From positions 197,960 through 261,959 of the forward strand of contig NZ_JBFAPK010000005.1 in the NCBI RefSeq assembly GCF_040676675.1: a stretch of DNA of 64,000 nucleotides. Reading direction: 5' to 3'. Under the pieces are notes generated by a model that searched no databases, was not told the origin of the DNA, and saw only the letters and a list, made by a program, of their open reading frames with translations. The DNA is from JBFAPK01 sp040676675. GTDB lineage: Bacteria; Actinomycetota; Actinomycetes; Mycobacteriales; Micromonosporaceae. Made by a program: the position numbers and the translations under genes. Of this stretch, positions 1 to 9,217 are shown in pieces (the first letter of the stretch is position 1; each line of letters starts with the position of its first letter).

Positions 1-1104
1 CGGAAGCCCGTCCAGCGCGACCGGCTCGGTCAGCGCCGCCACCACCTGCTCGGCGAGCGCGCGGGCGTCCGACACACCGCCGAGGCGGGTGGCGAGGATG
101 GCGAACTCGTCGCCGCCGAGCCGGGCCACCATGTCCTGCGGCCGGGCCAGCCGGCTCAGCCGGCGCCCGACCTCGATGAGCAGCCGGTCCCCCACGGCGT
201 GCCCGAGGGCGTCGTTGACGTGTTTGAAGCGGTCCAGGTCGAGCAGGAGCAGGGCCAGGTGCGGCTCGGGTACGCCGCGCGCGGCCCTCGGGGCGTGCAG
301 CGCCAACTGCTCCTCGACCGCGGTGAGCAGCGCCTTGCGGTTCGGCAGGCCGGTGAGCGGGTCGCGGTGGGCCAGCTGCTCCTGCTCGGCGGAGAGCCGC
401 GACATCCGGTGGACCGCGAAGAGCGGTACCAGCACCAGCGGGATCAGCGTGGCGCTCACCCGGGCGGCGGCCACCAGCACCGGGCTGAGCAGCAGCAACG
501 AGCCCGCGGAGAGCAGCTCGAAGGCGAACCCGTGCCGGACCGCCGGCCACCACCTCCCGCCGAAGCGCAGCCGTACCGCGAGGCTCACCAACCCGTACGT
601 CACCAGGAACCAGGCGCCCGCCGCCCCGGCCGTGGCCAGCACGTCGGTCCAGCGCAGCGGGGCCTCGCCCCGGAAGGCGCCCTCGGCGGCCAGCCGGGTC
701 ACCTCGTACGCCGCGGTCAGCGCCAGCGCGTACTGGGCCAGGTTGAACGCCGCCCGCCAGGGCGCGTGGCGCATCCGCCAGCTCGACACGATGACCGCGG
801 CGGCCTGTACCGCCACGGCCGGACCGACGCCCCAGGCCAGCAGGATCGCGAAGGTGAAGCAGACGGACGGGAAGACGGCCGGGCTCTGCCGGCGCACCGG
901 CGGGGCGAACGGGCGGGAGTCGCCGATGACGGCGAGGGCCGCCATGGTCCAGAAGGCCGCCGGCAGCTGCGCGATCTGGTCCGGCAGGGCGAGCAGCGGT
1001 CGGGCGCAGAGGAGGGCCGCGAGGACGACGATGGTCCAGACGAAGCCGAAGAACGGCACCGCCCGCCCAGGGGGAACGGAGTTCCGCAGCGCGGCGGTCT
1101 CCAT
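1..1104 (-). CDS. Membrane-anchored diguanylate cyclase (GGDEF), partial at window edge
   Basis: The reading frame starts at ATG 1104 and runs off the window after 368 codons. The first ~190 residues are strongly hydrophobic and form several membrane segments. A GGDEF domain follows, opening with DPLTGLPNRKALL and carrying GGDEF itself near residue 330. An RxxD inhibitory site (RPQD) lies exactly five residues before GGDEF, which suggests product-feedback control of c-di-GMP synthesis. The missing C-terminus may carry an EAL phosphodiesterase domain, as is common for this architecture, but this cannot be seen here. Role inferred: c-di-GMP signalling at the membrane. Confidence 0.88.
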   Translation of the reverse strand, partial: METAALRNSVPPGRAVPFFGFVWTIVVLAALLCARPLLALPDQIAQLPAAFWTMAALAVIGDSRPFAPPVRRQSPAVFPSVCFTFAILLAWGVGPAVAVQAAAVIVSSWRMRHAPWRAAFNLAQYALALTAAYEVTRLAAEGAFRGEAPLRWTDVLATAGAAGAWFLVTYGLVSLAVRLRFGGRWWPAVRHGFAFELLSAGSLLLLSPVLVAAARVSATLIPLVLVPLFAVHRMSRLSAEQEQLAHRDPLTGLPNRKALLTAVEEQLALHAPRAARGVPEPHLALLLLDLDRFKHVNDALGHAVGDRLLIEVGRRLSRLARPQDMVARLGGDEFAILATRLGGVSDARALAEQVVAALTEPVALDGLP

Positions 1105-1272
1105 CCGACCTCCAGACCTCAGTCGCCCGGGGCGCGGGCCGGTCGCCGCGCCGTCCCCCCATCAAACGCCCTCACCCTAGGATTGTGAGGGGTGACAGCC
1201 ACGAATCGGATGTAGTCGTGACTAACTTGGAATACGACGCATCTCGGTGCCGCGCCCTTCCGACACGGAGTG

Positions 1273-3417
1273 TCAGCTGTCGCCGGATTCCTCGTTACTT
1301 TGCGCCACCTGGCGGGCCGCCTCCGGCCCCTCGGCCAGCAGCACCCGGAAGCCGTCCTCGTCGAGCACCGGCACCTTGAGCGAGGCGGCCTTGTCGGCCT
1401 TCGAGCCGGGGTTGTCGCCCACCACGACGAAGCCGGTCTTCTTCGAAACCGAGCCGCTCACCTTGCCCCCGAGGGTCTGCACCGCCTCGGCGGCCTGGTC
1501 GCGCGAGTAGCCGGCCAGCGTGCCGGTGACCACCACGGTCACCCCCTCCAGCGGGCGCGGGCCCTGCTCGACCCGCTCCTCCGCCATGCGTACGCCGGCC
1601 TCCGTCCACTTGCGGACCACCTCGCGGTGCCAGTCGACGCCGAACCACTCCCGCAGGCTGGCCGCGATGGTCGGGCCGACCCCCTCGACGGAGGCGAGCT
1701 CCTCCTCGCTGGCCGCCTCGATCGCCGGGATCGAGCCGAAGTGGCGGGCCAGCGCCTGGGCCGCGGTCGGGCCGACGTGCCGGATCGACAGCGCCACCAG
1801 CACCCGCCAGAGTGGCCGCTGCCGCGCCTCGACCAGGTTGTCGAGCAGCTTCACCGCGTTGCTGCCGAGCGTGCCGTCCTTGTTCACGAAGAAGGGCGCC
1901 CGGGCGAGCCGCTCCGCGTCGAGGGAGAACAGGTCGCCCTCGTCGGTGATGACCTGCGAGTCCAGCAGGGCGCGGGCCGACTTCTCGCCGAGCACCTCGA
2001 TGTCGAGCGCGCCCCGTCCGGCCAGGTGGAAGACCCGCTCGCGCAGTTGCGCCGGGCAGGTACGCGAGTTGGGGCAACGGATGTCGACGTCGCCCTCCTT
2101 GGCGGGCGCCAGCGGGGTGCCGCAGGCCGGGCAGTTCGTCGGCATCACGAACTCCCGCGCGTCGACCGGGCGCAGGTCGATCACCGGCCCGAGCACCTCG
2201 GGGATCACGTCGCCGGCCTTGCGCAGCACCACCGTGTCGCCGATGCGTACGCCCTTGCGGGCCACCTCGCGGGCGTTGTGCAGGGTGGCCAGCGCGACCG
2301 TGGAGCCGGCGACGCGCACCGGTTCGAGCACCGCGAACGGGGTGACCCGGCCGGTACGCCCGACGTTGACGTCGATGTCGAGCAGCTTGGTGGTCACCTC
2401 CTCGGGCGGGTACTTGAAGGCGATGGCCCAGCGGGGCGCGCGGCTCGTCGAGCCCAGCCGGCCCTGGATCGAGACCGGGTCGACCTTCACCACCACGCCG
2501 TCGATCTCGTGCTCCACGTCGTGCCGGTGCGCCGCGTAGTAGTCGATGTACTCCCGTACCCCGGCGAGATCCGGCACCACCCGCCAGCGGTCGCTGGTGG
2601 GCAGCCCCCAGGCGCGCAGCGCGGCGTACGCCTCGGACTGCGCCTCCGGCTGGAACCCCTGCCGGGCCCCGATGCCGTGCACCACCAGGCGCAGGGGCCG
2701 GGAGGCGGTGATCCGGGGATCCTTCTGCCGCAGGCTCCCAGCGGCGGCGTTGCGCGGGTTGGCGAACGGCGCCTTGCCCTGCTCCACCAGGCTGGCGTTG
2801 AGGTCGGCGAACGCCTCCACCGGGAAGTAAATCTCCCCACGGACCTCCAGCAGCTCCGGCACCTCGGCCAGGCCGTCGGCGAGCCGCTCCGGGATGTCCC
2901 GGATGGTCCGGACGTTGGGTGTGACGTCCTCGCCGGTACGCCCGTCGCCCCGGGTCGCGGCCCGGACGAGCCGGCCCCGCTCGTAGGTCAGATTGATCGC
3001 CAGCCCGTCGACCTTGAGTTCGCAGAGGTAGGGCACCGGGCCGCCGGCGTCCCGCTCGACCCGCTCGGCCCAGGCGTTCAGCTCCGCCGGGTCGAAGGCG
3101 TTGTCGAGCGACATCATCCGCTCGGCATGGGTGACCGGGGTGAACTGGGTCGAGAAGGTGCCGCCGACCCGCTGCGTGGGCGAGTCAGGGGTACGCAGCG
3201 CCGGGAACCGCTCCTCCAGCCCCTCCAGCTCGCGCAGCAGCACGTCGAACTCGGCGTCGGAGATCGTCGGCGAGTCGAGCACGTAGTAGCGGTACTGGTG
3301 ATCGGTGATCTCGGCGCTCAGCACCGCGTGCCGCTCCCGCGCCTCCGCGGGCGGTTCCGCGCCGGCGCTCGCCTCCTGTGCGGCGCTGACCTTCGCGGGA
3401 ATGACTTCTTCGGACAC
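1273..3417 (-). CDS. ligA: NAD-dependent DNA ligase LigA
   Basis: This 714-residue protein has the full bacterial LigA layout. The N-terminal Ia and adenylation domains carry the catalytic lysine in ELKVDG (K135). The OB fold is followed by a four-cysteine zinc finger (CPACG ... CPNSRTC), helix-hairpin-helix repeats and a C-terminal BRCT domain (VVVTGTLAGYSR ... GSKADKA). It seals nicks in replication and repair using NAD+. The ATG start at 3417 gives a short N-terminal extension, which is usual in actinobacteria. It is the last gene of a minus-strand block with etf, desulfurase and mnmA genes. Confidence 0.97.
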   Translation of the reverse strand: MSEEVIPAKVSAAQEASAGAEPPAEARERHAVLSAEITDHQYRYYVLDSPTISDAEFDVLLRELEGLEERFPALRTPDSPTQRVGGTFSTQFTPVTHAERMMSLDNAFDPAELNAWAERVERDAGGPVPYLCELKVDGLAINLTYERGRLVRAATRGDGRTGEDVTPNVRTIRDIPERLADGLAEVPELLEVRGEIYFPVEAFADLNASLVEQGKAPFANPRNAAAGSLRQKDPRITASRPLRLVVHGIGARQGFQPEAQSEAYAALRAWGLPTSDRWRVVPDLAGVREYIDYYAAHRHDVEHEIDGVVVKVDPVSIQGRLGSTSRAPRWAIAFKYPPEEVTTKLLDIDVNVGRTGRVTPFAVLEPVRVAGSTVALATLHNAREVARKGVRIGDTVVLRKAGDVIPEVLGPVIDLRPVDAREFVMPTNCPACGTPLAPAKEGDVDIRCPNSRTCPAQLRERVFHLAGRGALDIEVLGEKSARALLDSQVITDEGDLFSLDAERLARAPFFVNKDGTLGSNAVKLLDNLVEARQRPLWRVLVALSIRHVGPTAAQALARHFGSIPAIEAASEEELASVEGVGPTIAASLREWFGVDWHREVVRKWTEAGVRMAEERVEQGPRPLEGVTVVVTGTLAGYSRDQAAEAVQTLGGKVSGSVSKKTGFVVVGDNPGSKADKAASLKVPVLDEDGFRVLLAEGPEAARQVAQSNEESGDS

Positions 3418-3484
3418 CCTCTGACCTCCGTGATCACGCTATCCCCGAACGGTAGCCGCAGGGACCGACATCCCCCGCCCCCGC

Positions 3485-3550
3485 CCGTCGATCTAGGGCA
3501 AATCGACGTGATTGGAGATCAAAGAACGAGGATTTGCCCTAGATCGACGG
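3485..3550. repeat. Palindromic intergenic repeat, family A copy 1
   Basis: Perfect 20-bp inverted repeat: arms 3485-3504 (core GATCTAGGGCAAATC) and 3531-3550, around a 26-nt spacer containing GTGATTGGAGATC and ACGAG. A second copy with the same arm core and spacer motifs lies at 16466-16523. It sits 2 bp past the stop of the ADP-ribosylglycohydrolase gene, so it may act as a terminator, but the conserved spacer suggests a dispersed repeat unit. Confidence 0.85.
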
Positions 3551-3552
3551 GG

Positions 3553-4617
3553 TCAGTCCCAGGCGGTGCCGAGCGTGGCGAGCTGGTCGGCGTACTCGAT
3601 CCGGTCCAGCCACTCCGGCGGCCAGGCGGCCAGCCCGTACGCGGCGCCGACGAAGGCACCCGCCAGGCAGGCGATCGAGTCCGAGTCGCCGCCGGTGGTG
3701 GCGCCCCGGGCCAGCGCGGCCACCGGCTCGTCGGCGTGCCGCACCGCGCAGTACAGCGCGGTCGCCAGCGCCTCCTCGGCGATCCACCCCTCGCCCGTGG
3801 CCCGGCACGGATCGCCGCCGTCGTCCGGCGCCGCGAGCGCGGCGTCGAGCCGGTCGAGCACGGCGAGGCACTCGTCCCAGCCCCGGGAGACGAAGCTCAC
3901 CGGATCACCGTCGCCGGAACGCCGCCACAGCGCGCCGAGCCAGTCGCCCCGGTAGACGGCGCGCTGCTCGCGGGCCCGCGCCCGCAGCAGCGCCGGCACG
4001 TCGGCCAGCGCCGCGCCGTCCCGGAGCAGCCGCACCGCGTACGCGGTCAGCTCGCTGGCGGCCAACCCGGTCGGATGGCCGTGGGTGAGCCCCGCCTGGA
4101 GCTGGGCGACCCCGGCCAGGGTGTCCAGGTCGTAGCCGGGTACCAGGCCGACCGGGACGACCCGCATGTTCGCCCCGCACCCCTTCGACTCGGCCATGGT
4201 CGCGTCCTGCCAGGGCAGGCCCCGCGCCAGCCCGCCGCAGGCGCGCAGGCAGGTCGCGCCGGGTGCCCGGTTGTTGTCGGGGCTGGCCGCCCACCCGACG
4301 AAGCGGGCCCGCAGCAGCGGCTCCAGCGCCTCGGGGGTGGCCGCCGGCGCGTCGTGCAGCGCCCAGCCGACCGCCAGCGTCATCTGCGTGTCGTCGGTGA
4401 CCATCGCCGGAGCGCCGGTCAGCTCGCGCGGGCCGGCGGGGCCGTACCGTCGGACGATCTCGTCGACGGGAAGGAACTCGGTCGGCCGGCCCAGCGCGTC
4501 CCCGTACGCGAGTCCGAAGAGCGATCCGGAGGCGGTCATCGCGGCGGCCGTGGCGGCGGTCGGCGGTCCGGTCACGCCGGGCGAGGTCTGCACTCGATCC
4601 GTCATGCCGGTCATCAT
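3553..4617 (-). CDS. ADP-ribosylglycohydrolase (DraG/ARH family)
   Basis: A 354-residue protein with both metal-binding signatures of the ARH fold. Near the N-terminus VTDDTQMTLA supplies the paired aspartates, and near the C-terminus GGDSDSIACLAGAFVGA supplies the D-x-D-S motif. Family members hydrolyse the N- or O-glycosidic bond of ADP-ribose on proteins or small molecules. The substrate cannot be told from the sequence. ATG 4617 is followed by further ATGs at codons 2 and 5, so the exact start is uncertain. The gene lies 22 bp downstream of the MetE-like gene and is probably cotranscribed with it. Two more family members occur at 45.7-48.2 kb. Confidence 0.9.
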   Translation of the reverse strand: MMTGMTDRVQTSPGVTGPPTAATAAAMTASGSLFGLAYGDALGRPTEFLPVDEIVRRYGPAGPRELTGAPAMVTDDTQMTLAVGWALHDAPAATPEALEPLLRARFVGWAASPDNNRAPGATCLRACGGLARGLPWQDATMAESKGCGANMRVVPVGLVPGYDLDTLAGVAQLQAGLTHGHPTGLAASELTAYAVRLLRDGAALADVPALLRARAREQRAVYRGDWLGALWRRSGDGDPVSFVSRGWDECLAVLDRLDAALAAPDDGGDPCRATGEGWIAEEALATALYCAVRHADEPVAALARGATTGGDSDSIACLAGAFVGAAYGLAAWPPEWLDRIEYADQLATLGTAWD

Positions 4618-4639
4618 GCCCGGCCGCCGCGCCGGGCCG

Positions 4640-5647
4640 TCACTCCTCGTACAGCCGGCGGGCGGCGTCCCGACAGGCCGCCAGGACCTGCCGGGCGTGC
4701 TCGGGGCTCGCCCCGGCCAGCCCGCAGGCGGGGGTCACCACGACCTGCCGCGCCAGGCGGGTACGCGGAAAGCCGAGCCGGTCCCAGAGCTGCCGTACCT
4801 TGTCGGCGACCTGCGCCGAGGTCGGCGCGCGGCCGGCGGGCGGCGGCAGCGCGGGCGCGGCGCCCGCGAGGAGTCCGAGCCCCGCGTCGATCGCCTCGCC
4901 GAGCGGGTCGAGCTTCTCGACCAGGTCGAGGTCGAGGGCGACGGCGGCGGCGCCGGCCGAGCGGATCAGCTCCAGCGGTACGTCGGGGGCGCAGCAGTGC
5001 ACCACGACCGGCGCCCCGACGGCCGAGACCACCGCGCCGAGCAGGTCGATGGCGGTGGCCGCCTCGACCGGCCGGTACGCGCTGAGCCCGCTCTCGGTCG
5101 GCACCCGGCCGGCCAGCACGGCCGGCAGCGACGGCTCGTCGAGCTGGAGCAGCACGGTGGCCCGGGGCAGCCGGCGCCGCACGTCGGCGACGTGCCCGCG
5201 CAGCCCCTCGGCCAGCGACTCGGTGAGGTCGCGCACCGCGCCCGGGTCGCGCAGCATCCGGCCGCCGATGCCCCGGTCGAGGCTGGCGGCCAGGGTGAAC
5301 GGGCCGGCCGCCTGGACCTTGATGTCGCCGGCGTACTCCTCGGCCTGCTCGGTCAGCTGGTCGAGGTCGCGTTCCAGCAGGTCCCGGGCGCGCCGCAGGT
5401 CCCGCCCGGGGCGGTTGGCCACCCGCCACCGGGCCGCGTACAGCTCCACCGGCAGCTCGACCAGCAGCCCCGCGGTACGCCCGACGAGGTCGGCACCGGG
5501 GCCCCGGGCGGGCAGCTCGGGCAGGTGCGGCAGCGCCGGCAGTTCGCCGAGCACGATCCGCTGGGTCTCCGCGATGTCCGTACCGGGCAGCGAGCCGATC
5601 CCGGTCGCCGCGCCCGCCGGCCAGGGCCAGCCTCGCTCCTCAGTCAC
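4640..5647 (-). CDS. MetE/UROD-like protein (cobalamin-independent methionine synthase-like)
   Basis: A 335-residue protein resembling only the C-terminal catalytic half of cobalamin-independent methionine synthase. It has GIGSLPG at the start, LLQLDEPS in the middle, a potential zinc-ligand region VVHCCAPDVP and a final VVTPACGLAG containing the third ligand cysteine. It lacks the N-terminal half of true MetE, so its methyl donor and acceptor are unknown. I recall Rv3015c of M. tuberculosis in the same gene neighbourhood. GTG 5647 is chosen because GAGGAG precedes it. Confidence 0.8.
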   Translation of the reverse strand: MTEERGWPWPAGAATGIGSLPGTDIAETQRIVLGELPALPHLPELPARGPGADLVGRTAGLLVELPVELYAARWRVANRPGRDLRRARDLLERDLDQLTEQAEEYAGDIKVQAAGPFTLAASLDRGIGGRMLRDPGAVRDLTESLAEGLRGHVADVRRRLPRATVLLQLDEPSLPAVLAGRVPTESGLSAYRPVEAATAIDLLGAVVSAVGAPVVVHCCAPDVPLELIRSAGAAAVALDLDLVEKLDPLGEAIDAGLGLLAGAAPALPPPAGRAPTSAQVADKVRQLWDRLGFPRTRLARQVVVTPACGLAGASPEHARQVLAACRDAARRLYEE

Positions 5648-5702
5648 GTCCGTCCGCTCCTCGCTGTGTTCGGCCTCGTCCGTCGGCCGGTTGCCGCGCC
5701 CG

Positions 5703-6776
5703 TCAGCCGGTGATGGTGGCCGAGCCGAGCACCACGTCGCCGGCCGGGTCCGGCCGGTACGCCACGATCGCCTGCCCCGGGGCCACCCCGCGCACCGGCC
5801 GGTGCAGCTCGGCACGGAGTTCCCCGCCGTCGAGGCGTACCGTCGCCGGCACCACCTCGCCGTGCGCCCGCAGCTGCACCTGGCACTCCAGCGGTGCCTC
5901 CGGCGCGGGCCCACCGGTCCAAACCGGCCGCACGGCGGTCACCTCGGCCGCCTCCAGCGCCTCGGCCGGGCCGACCGTGACGGTGTTGGTCTTGGGCGTG
6001 ATCGACAGGACGTACCGCGGCCGCCCGTCCGGGGCCGGGGTCTCCAGGCGCAGGCCGCGCCGCTGGCCCACGGTGTACCCGTACGCGCCGGAGTGCGCCC
6101 CGATCACGGCACCGGTGGTGGCGTCCACCACGTCGCCGGGGGCCTCGCCCAGCCGCTCGGCGAGGAACCGCCGGGTGTCGCCGTCGGCGATGAAGCAGAT
6201 GTCGTGCGAGTCGGGCTTGTCGGCCACGCCGAGGCCGCGCCGGGCGGCCTCGGCCCGCACCTCGGCCTTGGTCGAGTTCCCGAGCGGGAAGATCGAGCGG
6301 TCCAGCTGCTCGCGGGTCAGCACCGCCAGCACGTACGACTGGTCCTTCGGCAGGTCGACGCTGCGCCGCAGCAGCCCGTCGGGGCCGAGCCGGGCGTGGT
6401 GGCCGGTGACCACGGCGTCGAAGCCGAGCGCGACGGCCCGGTCGAGCACCGCCGCGAACTTGATCTTCTCGTTGCAGCGCAGGCAGGGGTTCGGGGTACG
6501 GCCGGCCGCGTACTCGGCCACGAAGTCGTCGACCACGTCGGCGTGGAACCGGTCCGCCATGTCCCAGACGTAGAACGGGATGCCGATCACGTCGGCCGCC
6601 CGGCGCGCGTCGCGGGAGTCCTCCAGCGTGCAGCAGCCGCGCGCCCCGGACCGGTAGGTCTGCGGGTTGCGCGACAGCGCCAGGTGCACCCCCGTCACGT
6701 CGTGCCCGGCCTCCGCCGCCCGCGCGGCGGCCACCGCCGAGTCGACCCCGCCGGACATGGCTGCCAGTACCCTCAC
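5703..6776 (-). CDS. mnmA: tRNA-specific 2-thiouridylase MnmA (TrmU)
   Basis: A 357-residue ATP pyrophosphatase-fold enzyme. The PP-loop is seen as AAMSGGVDSAVAA at the N-terminus, with CNEKIKF and the catalytic cysteine regions (NPCLRC and SHDICFI) following. It thiolates U34 of tRNAs for Lys, Glu and Gln using sulfur relayed from a cysteine desulfurase, which is encoded immediately upstream. GTG 6776 is preceded by GGGGGAGG at a good distance. Confidence 0.96.
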   Translation of the reverse strand: MRVLAAMSGGVDSAVAAARAAEAGHDVTGVHLALSRNPQTYRSGARGCCTLEDSRDARRAADVIGIPFYVWDMADRFHADVVDDFVAEYAAGRTPNPCLRCNEKIKFAAVLDRAVALGFDAVVTGHHARLGPDGLLRRSVDLPKDQSYVLAVLTREQLDRSIFPLGNSTKAEVRAEAARRGLGVADKPDSHDICFIADGDTRRFLAERLGEAPGDVVDATTGAVIGAHSGAYGYTVGQRRGLRLETPAPDGRPRYVLSITPKTNTVTVGPAEALEAAEVTAVRPVWTGGPAPEAPLECQVQLRAHGEVVPATVRLDGGELRAELHRPVRGVAPGQAIVAYRPDPAGDVVLGSATITG

Positions 6777-6818
6777 CGCGACACCTCCCCCACGAGCCTA
6801 CCGGCGCCGGCCGGCGGC

Positions 6819-7997
6819 TCAGCCGCGGGCGGCGCGGGCGGTACCGGCCCGGCGGGCCCGCTCGACCACCCCGGGCAGCGCGGCCACCAGCGCGTCGACC
6901 TCGGCGGCCGTCGAGTTGTGGCCCAGCGCGAAGCGCAGCGAGGAGCGGGCGCGGTCGTCGTCGGCGCCCATCGCGAGCAGCACGTGCGACGGCTGCGCCA
7001 CCCCGGCCGAGCAGGCCGACCCGGTCGAGCAGGCGATGCCCTGCGCGTCGAGCAGCATCAGCAGGGCGTCGCCCTCGCAGCCCGGGAAGGAGAAGTGGGC
7101 GTTGCCGGGGAGCCGGTGCTCCGGGTCCCCGTTGTAGATCGCCTCCGGCACGGCCGCGCGGACCCGGGCGACCAGGTCGTCCCGCAGCGCCGCGACCCGC
7201 GCCGCGTAGTCCTGCTGGCGCTTCACGGCGGCCTCGACGGCGACCGCGAAGGCGACCACCCCGGCCGTGTCGAGCGTGCCGGAGCGCAGGTCCCGCTCCT
7301 GGCCGCCGCCGTGCAGCACGGGCGCGCAGGCCACGTCCCGGCCGAGCAGCAGCGCACCGACGCCGACCGGGCCGCCGAGCTTGTGCCCGGTGACCGTGAG
7401 CGCGGCGACGCCGCTGGTGCCGAAGTCGACCGGTACCTGGCCGACCGCCTGGACGGCGTCGGTGTGCAGCGGGATGCCTCGCTCGGCCGCCACCGCCGCG
7501 AGCTGCGCCACCGGCTGGACGGTACCGACCTCGTTGTTGGCCCACATCGTGCTGACCAGCGTCACCTCGTCGCCGTGGGCGTCCAGGACGGCGCGCAGGC
7601 CGTCGGCGCTGAGCCGTCCGGCGCCGTCGACCGGAAGCAGCGTGAGCGCGGCACCCTCCTGCCGGTGCAGCCACTCGGCGCTGTCGAGTACGGCGTGGTG
7701 CTCGATCTCGCTGACCACGACCCGGGTACGCCGCTCATCGGCGGCGCGGCGCCCCCAGAAGATGCCCTTGACGGCGAGGTTGTCGCTCTCGGTACCGCCA
7801 CCCGTGAAGATCACCTCGCTCGGGCGGGCGCCGAGCGCGGCGGCCACCCGCTCGCGGGACTCCTCCACCCGGCGACGGGCGGCCCGCCCCGCGGCGTGCA
7901 GGGACGAGGCGTTGCCAACTTCGCGAGTGGTGGCGACGTACGCCTCCAATGCCTCGTCGAGCATCGGAGTGGTAGCCGCGTGATCGAGATATGCCAT
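6819..7997 (-). CDS. iscS: Cysteine desulfurase (IscS/NifS type, PLP enzyme)
   Basis: A 392-residue class V aminotransferase-fold protein. It begins AYLDHAATTP, has the PLP lysine in VTGHKLGGPVGVG and the active-site cysteine loop in STGSACSAGVAQPS. It takes sulfur from cysteine as persulfide. Its pairing with mnmA (42 bp gap) points to tRNA thiolation, with possible Fe-S cluster supply. No Shine-Dalgarno is at useful spacing. A TAGGCT box ends 7 nt before ATG 7997, so the mRNA may be leaderless. The sequence belongs to the short-loop NifS/IscS-like group. Confidence 0.94.
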   Translation of the reverse strand: MAYLDHAATTPMLDEALEAYVATTREVGNASSLHAAGRAARRRVEESRERVAAALGARPSEVIFTGGGTESDNLAVKGIFWGRRAADERRTRVVVSEIEHHAVLDSAEWLHRQEGAALTLLPVDGAGRLSADGLRAVLDAHGDEVTLVSTMWANNEVGTVQPVAQLAAVAAERGIPLHTDAVQAVGQVPVDFGTSGVAALTVTGHKLGGPVGVGALLLGRDVACAPVLHGGGQERDLRSGTLDTAGVVAFAVAVEAAVKRQQDYAARVAALRDDLVARVRAAVPEAIYNGDPEHRLPGNAHFSFPGCEGDALLMLLDAQGIACSTGSACSAGVAQPSHVLLAMGADDDRARSSLRFALGHNSTAAEVDALVAALPGVVERARRAGTARAARG

Positions 7998-8004
7998 CCC
8001 GTCC

Positions 8005-8010
8005 AGCCTA
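8005..8010 (-). promoter_or_regulatory. Possible -10 box of a leaderless cysteine desulfurase transcript
   Basis: The minus strand reads TAGGCT, which fits TANNNT, ending 7 nt before ATG 7997. There is no -35 element I can defend. Proposed only because three other starts in this window have a TANNNT box at the same distance. Confidence 0.35.
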
Positions 8011-8176
8011 TCCGGGCACGCCGCCGCGTCACCCGTGAGAACCGCCCAATCACGAACCGGGTGCGGCCGGTACGCGCCACCGGGTGCGGCCGCGCGTGGC
8101 CGTCCGGTGCCGTCGCGGGTCACGATGTCCGGCCGATGCCGTCGCGGTCCGCGCTCGGCCGGCCGATGCGGTCGCG

Positions 8177-8225
8177 CCGCGGCGGCCGTACCCGGACGTC
8201 GTCGCCGGAGGTACGGCCGCCGCGG
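8177..8225 (-). terminator. Strong hairpin downstream of etfA
   Basis: A 16-bp perfect inverted repeat (8177-8192 and 8210-8225, core GCGGCGGCCGTACC) with a 17-nt loop begins 5 bp after the etfA stop codon. There is no long T-run, as is usual for actinobacterial terminators. Confidence 0.7.
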
Positions 8226-8230
8226 TCGCG

Positions 8231-9190
8231 TCACTTGCGCTTGCGAATCTCCTCGGCCGCCTGCGGTACGACCTTGAACAGGTCGCCCACCACGCCGAAG
8301 TCGGCCAGCTCGAAGATCGGCGCCTCGGCGTCCTTGTTCACCGCGACGATCGTCTTCGAGGTCTGCATGCCGGCGCGGTGCTGGATCGCGCCCGAGATCC
8401 CGAGCGCGACGTAGAGCTGCGGCGACACGGTCTTGCCGGTCTGGCCGACCTGGAACTGGTGCGGGTAGAAGCCGGAGTCGACCGCCGCGCGGGAGGCGCC
8501 GACGGCGCCGCCGAGCAGGTCGGCCAGCTCCTCGACCAGCTTGAAGTTGTCGGCCGCGCCCACGCCGCGACCGCCCGACACCACGACGGACGCCTCGGTC
8601 AGCTCCGGCCGGGAGCCCTTCTGCTCGGCGACCCGGTCGACCACCTTGGCCAGCCGGTCGGTCTCGGCGAGCTCGACCGTCACCTGCTCGACGGTCGGGG
8701 TGGCCGGCGCCGGGGCGGGGGTGACCGAGTTGGGGCGCAGCGTGACCAGCGGCAGGCCGCGGGTGACCTTGGACTTCACGATGGTCGAGCCCGCGAAGAC
8801 CACCTGCGTGGCGGTACCGTCGGCGGCCAGCCCGGTGACGTCGGTCAGGATGCCGTTGTCCAGCTTGACCGCGAGCCGCGCGCCGATCTCCTTGCCCTCC
8901 TGGCTGGAGGCGAGCAGCACGGCGGCCGGCTGCACCCGCCTGACCAGTTCGGCCAGCACGGTCGCCTTCGGCGCCACGAGGTAGCCGTCGATCTCCTCGC
9001 TCTCCGCGGCGTAGATCTTCTCCGCGCCGTACTCGCCGAGCCTGTCGCCGAGGGCGGCGGCGGCACCGGGACCGCCGAGCACCACGGCGGCCGGGGTACC
9101 CAGCTCGCGGGCGAGGGTGAGCAGTTCGAGGGTCACCTTCTTGACGCCGAACTCCCTGGTCGCCTCGACGACGACGAACACTTCAGCCAT
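8231..9190 (-). CDS. etfA: Electron transfer flavoprotein alpha subunit
   Basis: A 319-residue protein with the N-terminal ETF domain and the C-terminal FAD-binding domain. The latter has VVSGGRGVG, QVGQTGKTVSPQLY, GISGAIQH and VAVNKDAEAPIFELADFGVVGD, all hallmark EtfA motifs. With EtfB it carries electrons from acyl-CoA and other dehydrogenases toward the quinone pool. It lies 27 bp downstream of etfB and ends at a strong hairpin. Confidence 0.97.
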   Translation of the reverse strand: MAEVFVVVEATREFGVKKVTLELLTLARELGTPAAVVLGGPGAAAALGDRLGEYGAEKIYAAESEEIDGYLVAPKATVLAELVRRVQPAAVLLASSQEGKEIGARLAVKLDNGILTDVTGLAADGTATQVVFAGSTIVKSKVTRGLPLVTLRPNSVTPAPAPATPTVEQVTVELAETDRLAKVVDRVAEQKGSRPELTEASVVVSGGRGVGAADNFKLVEELADLLGGAVGASRAAVDSGFYPHQFQVGQTGKTVSPQLYVALGISGAIQHRAGMQTSKTIVAVNKDAEAPIFELADFGVVGDLFKVVPQAAEEIRKRK

Positions 9191-9217
9191 GACGCTCTCC
9201 CGTCTCCCTCAGCCCAC

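Noticed and set aside
1270..5085. A 1,271-codon open frame on the plus strand
   Set aside because: It is antisense to ligA and the glycohydrolase and has the His/Arg/Pro-rich composition of mirror-frame GC-rich DNA. No domain is visible.
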